A DNA stretch of 64,000 nt from Bog-532 sp965277615 (GTDB taxonomy: Bacteria; Actinomycetota; Actinomycetes; Streptosporangiales; Streptosporangiaceae): positions 2,480,001 through 2,544,000 of the forward strand of contig CBDIDG010000005.1 in NCBI GenBank assembly GCA_965277615.1, given 5' to 3'. A program made the translations under genes and the position numbers. This document shows, one piece after another, positions 51,649 through 60,705 of the stretch (position 1 is its first letter; each line of letters starts with the position of its first letter). The notes under the pieces were generated by a model. That model saw only the letters and a list, made by a program, of their open reading frames with translations. It was not told the DNA's origin and did not search any database.

Positions 51649-52497
51649 ATGACCTACCTCATCATCGGAGCCACCGGCCACGTCGGCGGCGAGCTCGTGC
51701 CTCAGCTACTCGAGCAGGGCCACGCGGTGCGCGCCCTCGTCCGGGACGCCTCCCGCGCCGAGCGACTCCCGGCCGGCACCGGCATCGCCGTCGGCGATCT
51801 CGACGACGTCGAGAGCCTCACCGCCGCGGCCCGCGGCACTGACGGCGTGTTCTACCTGCAGGTCGCTCCGCTGCCCGCTCAGGCCGGGTACATGGTCCAG
51901 GCCGCGAAGGCGGCTGGCGTCAGCAAGATCGTCCTGCTCAGCTCACTTGGCACCGTGCTCCAGCCGCTGCCCATGATCGGTGCCCGGATCGCCGCCCGCG
52001 ACGAGGTGTTCCGCCAGTCCGGGCTGGATGTCACCTACCTGCGCGCCAACGGCCTGATGTCGAACGCGCTGGGGTGGGTTCCCTCGATCCGTGACGAGGG
52101 CCGCGTCCTCGACGCCACCGACCCCGGACGGCAGGGAGTTGTCGACCCCTACGACGTCGCCCGCATCGGTGCGCTCGCTCTCACCCAGGACGGCCACGCC
52201 GGTCACGGTTACATCTTGAACGGACCGCAGGCGCTCACCGCGCGGGAACAGGTGCAGATCCTGGCCGGTATGCTCGGCCGGCCGATCGAGTTCATGCCGG
52301 TGACACCCGAGGAGTTCGCCCGCCACAGCGTCGAGCACGGGACCCCGCCCGAGATGGCGGGTGCCGTGCAGAACCTCAACGAGCTCTTTCGGGCCAGCCG
52401 GGCCGGCGTCCTCGCGGACGACATCACCAACCTGACCGGCATCGCTCCGCGGAGCTTCCGCCAGTGGGTCGAGCACCATGCCGGCGCCTTCAAGTGA
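51649..52497 (+). CDS. NmrA-family NAD(P)-binding protein
   Basis: A 282-residue protein with 'LIIGATGHVGGELVPQLLEQGHAVRALVRD' (GATGxxG loop and Arg for NADP phosphate), 'KIVLLSSLGT' and 'YLRANGLMSNALGWVPSIRDEG', typical of NmrA/QOR2-like reductases. The ATG at 51649 follows AAAGGA. It is probably the second gene of the SDR unit. It converges on the HMG-CoA lyase-like gene with a 9-base gap. Confidence 0.85.
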   Translation: MTYLIIGATGHVGGELVPQLLEQGHAVRALVRDASRAERLPAGTGIAVGDLDDVESLTAAARGTDGVFYLQVAPLPAQAGYMVQAAKAAGVSKIVLLSSLGTVLQPLPMIGARIAARDEVFRQSGLDVTYLRANGLMSNALGWVPSIRDEGRVLDATDPGRQGVVDPYDVARIGALALTQDGHAGHGYILNGPQALTAREQVQILAGMLGRPIEFMPVTPEEFARHSVEHGTPPEMAGAVQNLNELFRASRAGVLADDITNLTGIAPRSFRQWVEHHAGAFK

Positions 52498-52506
52498 CGC
52501 GGCGCT

Positions 52507-53403
52507 TCACTGCGCTTCGGGAAACGGGCCGGCCCTGGTGAGCAGCCCGGGCACGGGACTGCCGAGCGCGTCGGTCAGCAGGCTGGTGGCCGCCGCTAGC
52601 CCGGCGGCGGATACTCCGGTGTGCACTCCGGACCGGTCCAGGAGGTAAAGCAGGTCCTCGGTTGCGATGTTACCGGTGGCGGCCGGAGCGAACGGGCAGC
52701 CGCCGATCCCGCCTGCGCTGGCGTCGAGCGCCGCCGCGCCGCGCTCGACGGCGGTGATGGCGTTGGCGTAGCCAGTGTTGCGGGTGTTGTGAAAATGCCA
52801 GCGCACCGGGATACCGGGCGCCACGTCGGCGGCCACGTCGGCGAGAGCGCGGACCGCGGCTGGGACGCCGACGCCGATCGTGTCGGCCAGCGCGACCTCA
52901 TCCGGCTGCGCCTGGACGCATCGGCTCAGCACCTCGGCAACCCGGTCGGGGGCGACTTCACCCTCAAACGGGCAGCCGAAGGCGGCGGCGACGGTGACGG
53001 TCGTGCGCAGCCCGGCGGCGCGGGCCCGGGACGCGATCCGGCTCCACGCCGCGATCGCCTCGCTTACCGTTACTCCCTGATTCCGCCGGCTGAAGGTGTC
53101 GGTGGCGACGACGACCACGTTCACCTCGTCCAGGCCGGCCCGGATCGCCCGGTCCAGGCCGCGCTCGTTCAGCACAAGCCCGCTCCAAGAGATGGCTCCC
53201 CGGGGCAGCAGACCGCATAGCGCGTCGGCGTCGGCCAGTTGGGGCACGCGGGCCGGGTTCACGAAGCTCGTCGCCTCGATCCGGCGGACGCCGCTGGCCG
53301 CAAGCGAGCGGATCAGCTCGGCCTTCGCCTGGGTGGGCATGACCACCGTCTCGTTCTGCAGCCCGTCGCGCGGTGAGACTTCGACAATCTCTACAGATTG
53401 CAT
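52507..53403 (-). CDS. Hydroxymethylglutaryl-CoA lyase-family protein
   Basis: A 298-residue HMGL-type TIM-barrel lyase. 'VEVSPRDGLQNE' carries the catalytic Arg and metal-binding Asp, 'ATSFVNPARVPQLADA' and 'GYANAITAVERGAAALDASAGGIGGCPFAP' (metal ligands and mobile-loop Cys). The pair 'WHFHNTRNTG' gives the HxH metal motif. The ATG at 53403 is inside a palindromic site. It diverges from the GntR-CoA transferase operon; CoA transferase plus HMGL-type lyase suggests activation and cleavage of a branched hydroxy acid, such as citramalate- or HMG-like acids (inference). Confidence 0.9.
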   Translation of the reverse strand: MQSVEIVEVSPRDGLQNETVVMPTQAKAELIRSLAASGVRRIEATSFVNPARVPQLADADALCGLLPRGAISWSGLVLNERGLDRAIRAGLDEVNVVVVATDTFSRRNQGVTVSEAIAAWSRIASRARAAGLRTTVTVAAAFGCPFEGEVAPDRVAEVLSRCVQAQPDEVALADTIGVGVPAAVRALADVAADVAPGIPVRWHFHNTRNTGYANAITAVERGAAALDASAGGIGGCPFAPAATGNIATEDLLYLLDRSGVHTGVSAAGLAAATSLLTDALGSPVPGLLTRAGPFPEAQ

Positions 53404-53406
53404 GCA
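53396..53406. promoter_or_regulatory. Candidate GntR site A (over HMGL-like start)
   Basis: GATTGCATGCA contains the palindrome TGCATGCA at 53399-53406 and includes the start codon of the lyase gene. Its half GATTGCATG recurs inverted at site B. Confidence 0.4.
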
Positions 53407-53500
53407 CATCATTCTGTCACAGCCAAAAATCAAAAGGCCCAGCGTAATTATCAGCCTGTTTACCTGCATGGCCTTGCGCTGGCGTCACCTGCGGGACCAG

Positions 53501-53514
53501 GATTACATGCAATC
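53501..53514. promoter_or_regulatory. Candidate GntR site B (before GntR start)
   Basis: GATTACATGCAATC is a near-perfect 14-bp palindrome (one mismatched pair), 12 bases before the GntR start codon. With site A it brackets the divergent promoter. Confidence 0.45.
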
Positions 53515-53526
53515 AGTGGAGGGGCC

Positions 53527-54237
53527 ATGCGACAGGCTGCGGAGCAGGCCGCCGACGCCATCCGGGATGCCATCCTGGCCGGGCGGATCCCGGCGGGCGC
53601 ACGGATTGCCGAGGCCGACCTGGCGCAGCAGCTGTCGGTGAGCCGGACGCCGGTCCGGGAGGCGCTGTCCCGGCTGGCCGCCGAGGGGCTGGTGGAGCTC
53701 AGCCCGAACCGGGGCGCGCGGGCCGCATCCTGGACGGCCGAGGAGCTGCGCGAAATTTTCGAGCTACGGCTGCGCCTGGAGCCTTATGCAGTCCGGCAGG
53801 CGGTACCGCGGCTGACCGCGGCACAGCTGGACGAGCTGTCCGGGCTGGCGCATTCCATGTTCAGGGCCGGGCAACAGGGGCACGACCAGGACCTCAACGC
53901 GATCATGGAGCTGAACCGCCGGTTTCACGGCCTGCTCGTCCAGATGGCCCGCAACAGCCCGCTCGCGTCTGCGCTGACCAGCGTCACCCACGCGGCGGTG
54001 GTGCACCAGAACTTCCATCACTACAGCCCGGGGGCGCTTTCCCGCAGTCTCGCCCATCACCTCGAGATCGTCGCGGCGGCGCGGGCGCGTGAGCCGGGCT
54101 GGGCCGAGGCGGTCATGCGCAGCCACTTGTACAACGCGCGGGCCACCATGCTGAGCGAGCCGACTCAGGGGCAGGCACCGGCTCAGGAGCACGAACCGGC
54201 TCAGGGGCCGGCACTAGCGGAGGCCCAGGGATCATGA
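53527..54237 (+). CDS. GntR-family (FCD/FadR-type) regulator
   Basis: A 236-residue regulator: winged helix at residues ~10-70 ('IRDAILAGRIPAGARIAEADLAQQLSVSRTPVREALSRLAAEGLVEL') and an FCD ligand domain with 'LRLRLEPYAVRQAV', 'NRRFHGLLVQMARN' and 'HHLEIVAAARAREPG' holding metal/ligand histidines. The C-terminal 20 residues are Ala/Gln/Pro/Glu repeats (three imperfect units of about six residues). The ATG at 53527 follows GGAGG. The stop overlaps the CoA-transferase start (ATGA). It likely controls this operon and the divergent lyase gene. Confidence 0.92.
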   Translation: MRQAAEQAADAIRDAILAGRIPAGARIAEADLAQQLSVSRTPVREALSRLAAEGLVELSPNRGARAASWTAEELREIFELRLRLEPYAVRQAVPRLTAAQLDELSGLAHSMFRAGQQGHDQDLNAIMELNRRFHGLLVQMARNSPLASALTSVTHAAVVHQNFHHYSPGALSRSLAHHLEIVAAARAREPGWAEAVMRSHLYNARATMLSEPTQGQAPAQEHEPAQGPALAEAQGS

Positions 54238-55430
54238 GCGAGCTCCCACTGAGCGACCTGCGGGTCGTCGAGCTCGGCCAGCTGCTGGCCGGGCCGTTCT
54301 GCGGCCAGCTGCTCGGTGATTTCGGTGCCGAGGTGATCAAGGTTGAACAACCCGGCCGGGGGGATCCGATGCGGGATTGGGGCCGGGAGAAGCCGCACGG
54401 TAAATCGCTGTGGTGGCCGGTCGTGGCCCGGAACAAGATGTCGGTCACCTGCGATCTGCGTTCGCCCGACGGACAGGGGATGCTGCGCAGGCTGCTGGGC
54501 ACCGCCGACGTTCTGGTGGAAAATTTCCGGCCAGGAACCCTGGAGCGCTGGGACCTGTCGCCGGAGACGCTCTGGGAACAGAACCCGGGCCTGATCATCA
54601 CGCGGGTGACCGGTTACGGGCAGACCGGGCCGTACGCGCCGCGGGCTGGTTTCGGCTCGATCGGCGAGGCGATGGGCGGTATCCGGTACGTGATGGGCAC
54701 GCCGGGTGAGCCGCCGGTCCGGGCCGGTATCTCGCTGGGTGATTCGCTCGCGGCGACGTTCGCCTGCCTGGGCACGCTGGTGGCGCTGCACCATCGGGAG
54801 CGGTCTGGCCGTGGCCAGGTGGTGGACTCTGCCATCTACGAGGCTGTTCTGACCATGATGGAGTCGCTGCTGCCGGAGTGGGCTGTGGCCGGCTACCAGC
54901 GGGAGCGGACCGGCGCGGTGCTCCCCAACGTGGCGCCGAGCAACGTCTACCCGACCGGTGACGGGGATCTGATCCTGATCGCCGCCAACCAGGACAGCGT
55001 GTTCGGCCGGCTCGCGACCGCCATGGGCCGCCCGGACCTGGCCGCCGAGCCGCGGTTCGCCACGCACTCCGCCCGCGGCACGTCCATGGCTGAGCTCGAT
55101 GGGCTCATCGCCGCATGGACCGCCACGCTCAGCGCGGACGGCCTGCTGGCCCGGCTGCATGAAGCCGGCGTCCCGGCCGGGCGGATCTTCCGGGCCAAGG
55201 ACATGTTCGCCGATCCCCACTTCGCCGCACGGCAAGCGATCGTCACGGTCCCGCACCCGGACTTCGGCGAGCTGCCCATGCAGAACGTCGCGCCGAAGCT
55301 GTCCGCCACCCCGGGCGCCGTCCGGTCCGCGGGGCCGGCCCTCGGCGAGCACAACGATCAGGTCTGGGGCGGGCTGCTCGGGCTCGACGCCACGGAACTA
55401 GCCAGGCTGCGCGCAGCCTTCGTCATTTGA
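54234..55430 (+). CDS. CaiB/BaiF family (class III) CoA-transferase
   Basis: A 398-residue CoA-transferase. 'LRVVELGQLLAGPFCGQLLGDFGAEVIKVE' is the N-terminal CoA-binding block, 'ADVLVENFRPGTLERWDL' contains the family 'ENFRPG' motif, and 'GHRERSGRGQ-VD' in the form 'HHRERSGRGQVVDSAIYEA' contains the usual catalytic-Asp region. Length is normal. It moves CoA onto an organic acid; with the HMGL-type lyase it forms an activate-and-cleave pair. It is coupled to GntR upstream and followed 19 bases later by hyuA. Confidence 0.92.
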   Translation: MSELPLSDLRVVELGQLLAGPFCGQLLGDFGAEVIKVEQPGRGDPMRDWGREKPHGKSLWWPVVARNKMSVTCDLRSPDGQGMLRRLLGTADVLVENFRPGTLERWDLSPETLWEQNPGLIITRVTGYGQTGPYAPRAGFGSIGEAMGGIRYVMGTPGEPPVRAGISLGDSLAATFACLGTLVALHHRERSGRGQVVDSAIYEAVLTMMESLLPEWAVAGYQRERTGAVLPNVAPSNVYPTGDGDLILIAANQDSVFGRLATAMGRPDLAAEPRFATHSARGTSMAELDGLIAAWTATLSADGLLARLHEAGVPAGRIFRAKDMFADPHFAARQAIVTVPHPDFGELPMQNVAPKLSATPGAVRSAGPALGEHNDQVWGGLLGLDATELARLRAAFVI

Positions 55431-55449
55431 TCCCCAAGGGAGCACGAAC

Positions 55450-57543
55450 ATGAGCTATCGCCTCGGAGTCGACGTCGGCGGTACCTTCACCGACGTTCTG
55501 CTCGTCGACGAACAGGCCGGCTCGACCTGGCGGGCCAAGACGTCATCCACGCCGGGTGATCAGTCCGCTGGCGTGCTGCATGGCATCAACCAGGTCTGCG
55601 AGCAGGCCGGCGTCGACCGCAGCGCGATCGCCCACCTGCTGCACGGCACGACCGTGGCCACCAACGCCATCCTGGAGGGCAAGGGCGCGCGGGTGGGCCT
55701 GGTTACCACCGAAGGGTTCCGGCAGGTACTCCAGATCGCCCGGTCGTTCGTACCGGGGGGCCTGGCCGGCTGGATCATCTGGCCCAAGCCGGAGCCGCTG
55801 GCCGCCCTGGAGAACACCGTTGAAGTGCCCGGGCGGATCGCCAGCGACGGGTCCGTGGTCCGCGAGCTCGACGAGGATGCGGCCCGCGCCCAGCTGCGCC
55901 GGCTGCGCGCAGCCGGGATCGAGGCGCTGGCGATCTCGCTGATCAACGCCTTCGCCAACGATGCGCATGAGCGGCGGGTCGGGGAACTGGCCGCCGAGGA
56001 ACTGCCGGGGGTGCCGGTTTCGCTGTCCAGCGTGGTGCTCCCCGAGATGCGCGAGTATGAGCGGGCCCTGACCACGGTGGCCAACGGCTACGTCCAGCCC
56101 CAGGTCGCCCGCTACGTGGCCAATCTCGGGGTCCAGCTCGCGGCGGAGGGGGTGCAGGCCCCGCTGTCCATCCTGCGCAGCGACGGCGGCCTCGCCGTGG
56201 CCGGCGCCGCGATCGGAGCGCCGGTCACGATGCTGCTGTCCGGCCCCGCTGGGGGAGTGGCCGGGGCGGTCTGGGTGGCCGGACAGTCCGGTCACCGCGA
56301 CCTGCTGACCTTCGACATGGGCGGCACGTCGACGGACATCGCCCTGGTTCAGGGCCTCCGGCCGCGGGTGGGCCGGGAGACCAAGGTCGGGGACCTGACG
56401 GTGCGCGCCGCGGCGGTGGACGTGCGGACGGTCGGGGCGGGCGGCGGCTCGATCGCCCACGTTCCGGAACTGACCAGGGCCCTGCGGGTCGGGCCGCAGT
56501 CAGCGGGGGCCGATCCCGGGCCGGTGGCTTACGGCAAGGGCGGCAGTGAGCCGACCGTGACCGACGCCAACCTGGTGCTGGGCTACCTGCCCACCTCGCT
56601 CGCTGGCGGCGAGATCACCCTGGACGCAGAGGCGGCCCGGGCCGCGGTGCAGAAGGTGGCCGACGCGATGGGCCTGGGCAGCGCGGAGCAAGCGGCCGCC
56701 GGGATCATCGACATCGTCAACGAGAACATGCTGGGCGGCCTGCGCCTGGTCAGCGTGCAGCAGGGGTTCGATCCCCGGGACTTCGCGCTGGTCGCGTTCG
56801 GTGGCGCCGGGCCGCTGCACGCCAATGCGCTGGGCAGGCTGACCGGGGCCTGGCCGGTGATCGTGCCGCCCTCCCCGGGCGTGCTCTGTGCCCTGGGCGA
56901 CGCAACCACCTCGGCCCGGGATGAGTCGGCCCGTACCTGCCTGCGCCGGTTCGCCGATCTGACCGGCGGCGAGCTGGCCGCGATCCTGCGCGACCTGTCG
57001 TCCGCCGCGTCCGGCCGGCTCGTCGGCCAGGGCATCGGGGAAGACGAACAGCAGACCGCCTTCCAGGTGGATGTCCGGTACTTCGGCCAGGGCTTCGACA
57101 TCCCGGTGGACGTCGATCCGGCCTGGCTGGAAGACCCGGACGAGGCGCTGCGGACCATCGGCGAGCGGTTCGACGCCGAGCACGAGCGGCTCTTCTCCTT
57201 CGTCCTGGCTGTGGACCACGAGCTGGTCAACGCCCGGGCGTCGGTCAGCGGGCCGCGCCCCACCGTCACCCCGACATCACTCGATCCCGGCACCAGCGAT
57301 CCGGCTGCGGCCTGCACGGGGCAGGTGCGCATCTACGTGGACGGCGGCTGGCAGGACGCGGCCCGGTACGACCGGGCGCTGCTGCGTGCCGGGGATGTCC
57401 TGCCCGGCCCGGCCATCGTGACCGAGATGGACTCCACCACGCTGATCCTGCCTGGCCACGTCGCGACCGCCGACCCAGCAGGCAGCCTGCTGATCCGTCC
57501 CGTCCGCCCCGGCGACGCCGGCCTTGCCGACCAGGAGAGCTGA
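55450..57543 (+). CDS. hyuA: HyuA-type hydantoinase/oxoprolinase, ATP-binding subunit
   Basis: A 697-residue subunit of the N-methylhydantoinase A / 5-oxoprolinase A family. It has an actin-like ATPase fold: 'RLGVDVGGTFTDVLLVDE' (phosphate loop), 'LLHGTTVATNAILEGKGARVGLVTTEGF' and 'LLTFDMGGTSTDIALVQ' (second phosphate-binding site), then 'VRTVGAGGGSIAHV'. These enzymes use ATP to open cyclic amides such as hydantoins, 5-oxoproline or lactams, or to carboxylate ketones. The start follows AAGGGAG. The hyuB gene begins three bases after its stop. Confidence 0.93.
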   Translation: MSYRLGVDVGGTFTDVLLVDEQAGSTWRAKTSSTPGDQSAGVLHGINQVCEQAGVDRSAIAHLLHGTTVATNAILEGKGARVGLVTTEGFRQVLQIARSFVPGGLAGWIIWPKPEPLAALENTVEVPGRIASDGSVVRELDEDAARAQLRRLRAAGIEALAISLINAFANDAHERRVGELAAEELPGVPVSLSSVVLPEMREYERALTTVANGYVQPQVARYVANLGVQLAAEGVQAPLSILRSDGGLAVAGAAIGAPVTMLLSGPAGGVAGAVWVAGQSGHRDLLTFDMGGTSTDIALVQGLRPRVGRETKVGDLTVRAAAVDVRTVGAGGGSIAHVPELTRALRVGPQSAGADPGPVAYGKGGSEPTVTDANLVLGYLPTSLAGGEITLDAEAARAAVQKVADAMGLGSAEQAAAGIIDIVNENMLGGLRLVSVQQGFDPRDFALVAFGGAGPLHANALGRLTGAWPVIVPPSPGVLCALGDATTSARDESARTCLRRFADLTGGELAAILRDLSSAASGRLVGQGIGEDEQQTAFQVDVRYFGQGFDIPVDVDPAWLEDPDEALRTIGERFDAEHERLFSFVLAVDHELVNARASVSGPRPTVTPTSLDPGTSDPAAACTGQVRIYVDGGWQDAARYDRALLRAGDVLPGPAIVTEMDSTTLILPGHVATADPAGSLLIRPVRPGDAGLADQES

Positions 57544-57546
57544 GCC

Positions 57547-59418
57547 ATGGCCACCATCACCCAGCGCACCACTGCCCCGCTGAGCCGGGTCGACGTGGAC
57601 CCCGTCACGCTGGACCTGATCGAGAACGGGCTGCGCAACGCCCGGTACGAGATGGACGAGGTGCTGTTCCGCACCGCGCTGTCCCCCGGCATCCGCGAGC
57701 AGCACGACGAGTTCCCGCTCATCGCCGACCCGAGCGGCAAGATGGTCGTCGGCCAGTTCGGCCTGTCCATTCCCGACTTCCTGGACGGCTTCCACGGCGA
57801 GATCGGCGAAGGTGACGTGCTCCTCACCTCCGACCCGTACGCCTGCGGCGCCGCGATCAGCCACGCCAACGACTGGCTCGTGGTGCTGCCCGTCTACTTC
57901 GAGGGCCGGCTGGTCGGCTGGGCGTCGATGTTCGGCCATATGTCCGACGTCGGCGGCAAGACCCCCAGCTCCATGCCCACCGACGCGCGCACCATCTACG
58001 AGGAGGGCGTGGTCATCCCGCCGTTCACGCTGTACAAGGCGGGAACGCTGAACGAGGACGCGCTGCGCATCATCCTCAACCAGGTCCGGGTCCCGGACTG
58101 GAACCGCGCCGACCTGAACGGCCTGGTCGCCGCCTGCCGGACCGCCGCCCGGCGGGTCCAGGAAATGTGCGCCCGGTTCGGCGTGGAGACGTACCTGTCC
58201 GCGCTGGACGACCTGCTCGACCGGAATTACCGCGCCATGAAGACGCTGCTGCACGTGGTGTTCGAGGAGGGCCGGACTCTTTCGTTCACCGACTACATCG
58301 ACGACGACGGCGTCGGGTACGGGCCGTATGAGCTGAAGCTGTCGCTGACCCGGACCGGGGACCAGGTGCACCTGGACTTCACCGGCTCGTCGCCGCAGGC
58401 GGTGGGCCCGGTGAACTATTACCTGAACGAGAACCTGGCCCGGATGTTCTTCGGCATCTACATGATCACCGTGGCGGACCCGCAGATCCTGTGGAACGAC
58501 GGCTTCTACCCGCTGATCGACGTCACGATCCCCGACGGCTCGTACTGGAAACCCCGGCACCCGGCCGCGCTGAACGCGCGCAACCACGGGATCGGCCGGG
58601 TCTTCGACTTGTTCGGCGGCCTGCTGGGTCAGACCAACCCGGCCCTGCTGAACGCCGCCGGGTTCTCCTCGTCTCCGCACTTCATGTACTCCGGCAGTTA
58701 CCGCGGCGGCGAGCGCCAGGGTGAGTGGTTCCAGCTGTACTCGATCGGCTTCGGCGGTATCCCCGGCCGCCCCCTGGGCGACGGCCCGGACGGTCACTCG
58801 CTGTGGCCCAGCTTCGTGAACATCCCGTGTGAGTTCCTGGAGTCGTACTACCCGCTGCGGATCGAGCGATGGGAGACCATCGCCGACACCGGCGGACCCG
58901 GACTGCACCGGGGCGGCAACGGCGTCGACGTCGCTTACCACTTCCTGGAGCCGGGGACGATCGCGATCCACGACGATCGCTGGCTCACCTACCCGTGGGG
59001 GGTCAACGGAGGACTGCCGGGCGCCCGGGGACGTAAGTGGGTCGACCGGGCCGACGGCACCCGCGAGGTGCTGCCCAGCAAGTGCCACGACGTGCCGGTG
59101 GCGCCCGGGGACGTGCTGCACTTCGTCACCTGGGGCGGTGGGGGCTGGGGCGACCCGCTGGAACGGGACCTCGAGCTGGTGGCGGCCGAGGTGCGGCGCG
59201 GCCTGGTCACCGCGGGCGGAGCGCGCCGGTACGGGGTGGTGGTCAGCGGCGACGGGGCGGCCGACGCCGAAGCGACCCGCACGCTGCGCGACGAGCTGCG
59301 AGCTGGCCGCCCGGCTGAGCTGCCCGTTTTCGACACGGGGCCGCCGCTGGCCGAGATCTTGGCCCGGTGCCAGGAGGAGACCGGCCTGCCCGCGCCACGC
59401 CCTCCGGTCTGGACATGA
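57547..59418 (+). CDS. hyuB: HyuB-type hydantoinase/oxoprolinase, catalytic subunit
   Basis: A 623-residue partner of HyuA. 'VDPVTLDLIENGLRNARYEMDEVLFRTALSP' is the conserved N-terminus (usually 'i--l-sia-EM---l-rsa-S'). 'GEIGEGDVLLTSDPYACGAAISHANDWLV' and 'FGHMSDVGGKTP' contain the probable metal-binding region ('GH-aDiGG' in homologues). 'GGPGLHRGGNGVDVAYHF' and 'WGGGGWGDPLERD' form the typical C-terminus. Length is somewhat longer than the shortest members but normal. The stop overlaps the isochorismatase-like start (ATGA), so subunit and hydrolase are co-expressed. Confidence 0.93.
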   Translation: MATITQRTTAPLSRVDVDPVTLDLIENGLRNARYEMDEVLFRTALSPGIREQHDEFPLIADPSGKMVVGQFGLSIPDFLDGFHGEIGEGDVLLTSDPYACGAAISHANDWLVVLPVYFEGRLVGWASMFGHMSDVGGKTPSSMPTDARTIYEEGVVIPPFTLYKAGTLNEDALRIILNQVRVPDWNRADLNGLVAACRTAARRVQEMCARFGVETYLSALDDLLDRNYRAMKTLLHVVFEEGRTLSFTDYIDDDGVGYGPYELKLSLTRTGDQVHLDFTGSSPQAVGPVNYYLNENLARMFFGIYMITVADPQILWNDGFYPLIDVTIPDGSYWKPRHPAALNARNHGIGRVFDLFGGLLGQTNPALLNAAGFSSSPHFMYSGSYRGGERQGEWFQLYSIGFGGIPGRPLGDGPDGHSLWPSFVNIPCEFLESYYPLRIERWETIADTGGPGLHRGGNGVDVAYHFLEPGTIAIHDDRWLTYPWGVNGGLPGARGRKWVDRADGTREVLPSKCHDVPVAPGDVLHFVTWGGGGWGDPLERDLELVAAEVRRGLVTAGGARRYGVVVSGDGAADAEATRTLRDELRAGRPAELPVFDTGPPLAEILARCQEETGLPAPRPPVWT

Positions 59419-60128
59419 CCAGCCCCGGCCTGACCAGCGACGAGACATTCGGCGGGTCGCTGGGCTGGGGGCGCCGGCCGGCCTTGCTGCTGATTGACAT
59501 GATGCGCGCCTACTTCACTCCCGGCTCGCCCTTCGACCTGGGCTCCGGCGCGGCCGTCGTCGGCTGCGGCCAGTTGCTGGCCGCAGCCCGCGCGGCCGGT
59601 CTGCCCGTACTGCACACCCGGGTCAGGTACCGCCCCGGCGCCAGCGACGGCGGGCTGTTCGTCCACAAGGTCGGCGCGTTGCGCCTGCTGGCGGAAGACG
59701 TCCCGGGCGACCTGGGAGAGTTCGTGGCCGGCCTGGAACCTCGGCCCGATGAGGTCGTCATCGTCAAGCAGTACGCCTCGGCCTTCTTCGGCACGTCGCT
59801 GGCAGCGACGTTGACCGCCGCCAGGATCGACACCGCAGTGATCGCGGGCGTGTCCACCTCCGGCTGCGTCCGTGCCAGTGCCACGGACGCCATGCAGCAC
59901 GGCTTCCGGCCCATCGTGATCGCCGAAGCCTGCGGTGACCGGACCCCCGCCATCCACACCGCCAACGTCGCCGACCTGCAGGCCAAGTACGCCGACATCG
60001 CCACCATCGCCGAAGCCACCGCACACTTCACCGCCGGGGCCGCCGGATTACAGCGGCCTCGTTGTCTGAGCGCAGGTGCCCGACCGGCGAGCGGGTCGTG
60101 GGGCCCGGGGGCCCTGGGGGCCGCGTGA
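59415..60128 (+). CDS. Isochorismatase-family hydrolase (N-carbamoylsarcosine amidase-like)
   Basis: A cysteine hydrolase with the catalytic triad visible: Asp in 'ALLLIDMMRAYFTPGS', Lys in 'EVVIVKQYASAFFGTSL' and Cys in 'VIAGVSTSGCVRASATDAM'. 'HTRVRYRPGASDGGLFVHKV' fits N-carbamoylsarcosine amidases, which remove carbamoyl groups from the open product of a hydantoinase. Overlap with hyuB supports such a sequential role. The domain ends near residue 213; the last ~25 residues are Gly/Ala/Pro-rich and may be read-through into rearranged DNA, so the original C-terminus may have been lost. Confidence 0.88.
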   Translation: MTSPGLTSDETFGGSLGWGRRPALLLIDMMRAYFTPGSPFDLGSGAAVVGCGQLLAAARAAGLPVLHTRVRYRPGASDGGLFVHKVGALRLLAEDVPGDLGEFVAGLEPRPDEVVIVKQYASAFFGTSLAATLTAARIDTAVIAGVSTSGCVRASATDAMQHGFRPIVIAEACGDRTPAIHTANVADLQAKYADIATIAEATAHFTAGAAGLQRPRCLSAGARPASGSWGPGALGAA

Positions 60129-60149
60129 AGGGCGAGCGAGCGAGTGGCA

Positions 60150-60247
60150 CCCCGTCCTGCCGCCACCATGGCGAGCGGCTGCGTCATGCCCTCCAGCGCG
60201 TACTTGCTGGCCCGGTAGGCGTTCACGAACGGCTTCCCACGACGCCA
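60150..60247 (-). pseudogene. SDR fragment carrying only the YxxxK region
   Basis: The minus strand reads 'GKPFVNAYRASKYALEGMTQPLAMVAAG'. This is the active-site YxxxK helix of a short-chain dehydrogenase ('Y-aSK-AlEG'). About 30 residues remain and the rest of the gene is absent. Confidence 0.55.
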
Positions 60248-60469
60248 CGACGCTGATGGCCGACCATTTATGTCGGTTTAGGTTCAGCTCCACCGTCGGA
60301 CGCGGTGACATCTGGCAAACGGGCACGAACCTTTCCAAGGCTGAGCGACGGTGTTGGTTTGTAAGCATTCCACTCCGTATGGCGCGACCTGCGTAACGAC
60401 TGGGGCGAGGACCTGCTCGCCCAGCACTACGCCGACCATCACTGAACGCTCACGCCCGGCCGCGGACCT
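60248..60469. other. Debris with an unassigned coding tail
   Basis: On the plus strand 'WRDLRNDWGEDLLAQHYADHH' precedes a stop at ~60445, which looks like the end of a lost gene. Nothing else is supported. Confidence 0.3.
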
Positions 60470-60479
60470 CTTCGTGCTC

Positions 60480-60705
60480 CACCGGTGGTACAGCCTGGTA
60501 CCACGGGTCCGGTGTCGGCGTTCCACGAGATACAGAATCTTGTCTCACTCACCATCGTTGGGCGCCCAGTCGACCGCAAGCAGTCGCCGCGACGGGCGAT
60601 GAGACCAAGCACCTCTCGGAGTTCACGACGGCACGCAGCTGCGGGGGACTCTCCGGTGCTGACGTACCCGGCCCGTGGCTGGTTCCGGCCCCACGAGGCC
60701 GGCAT
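60480..60705 (-). pseudogene. NUDIX hydrolase remnant
   Basis: The minus strand contains 'GESPAAACRRELREVLGL', the core of a Nudix box (GE...REL.EE.GL). In a shifted frame 'LAVDWAPNDGE', a stop codon and 'DKILYLVERR' follow, the strand normally after the box. With two frame breaks and no N-terminal part it is not functional. Confidence 0.55.

Noticed and set aside
53415..53445. ECF41 promoter near the GntR gene (TGTCACA at ~53415)
   Set aside because: No CGTC at the required distance.
57277..59448. 723-codon minus-strand frame opposite hyuB
   Set aside because: Very long but made of low-complexity Gly/Arg/Val/Asp stretches typical of antisense frames in high-GC genes; hyuB has the conserved family motifs.
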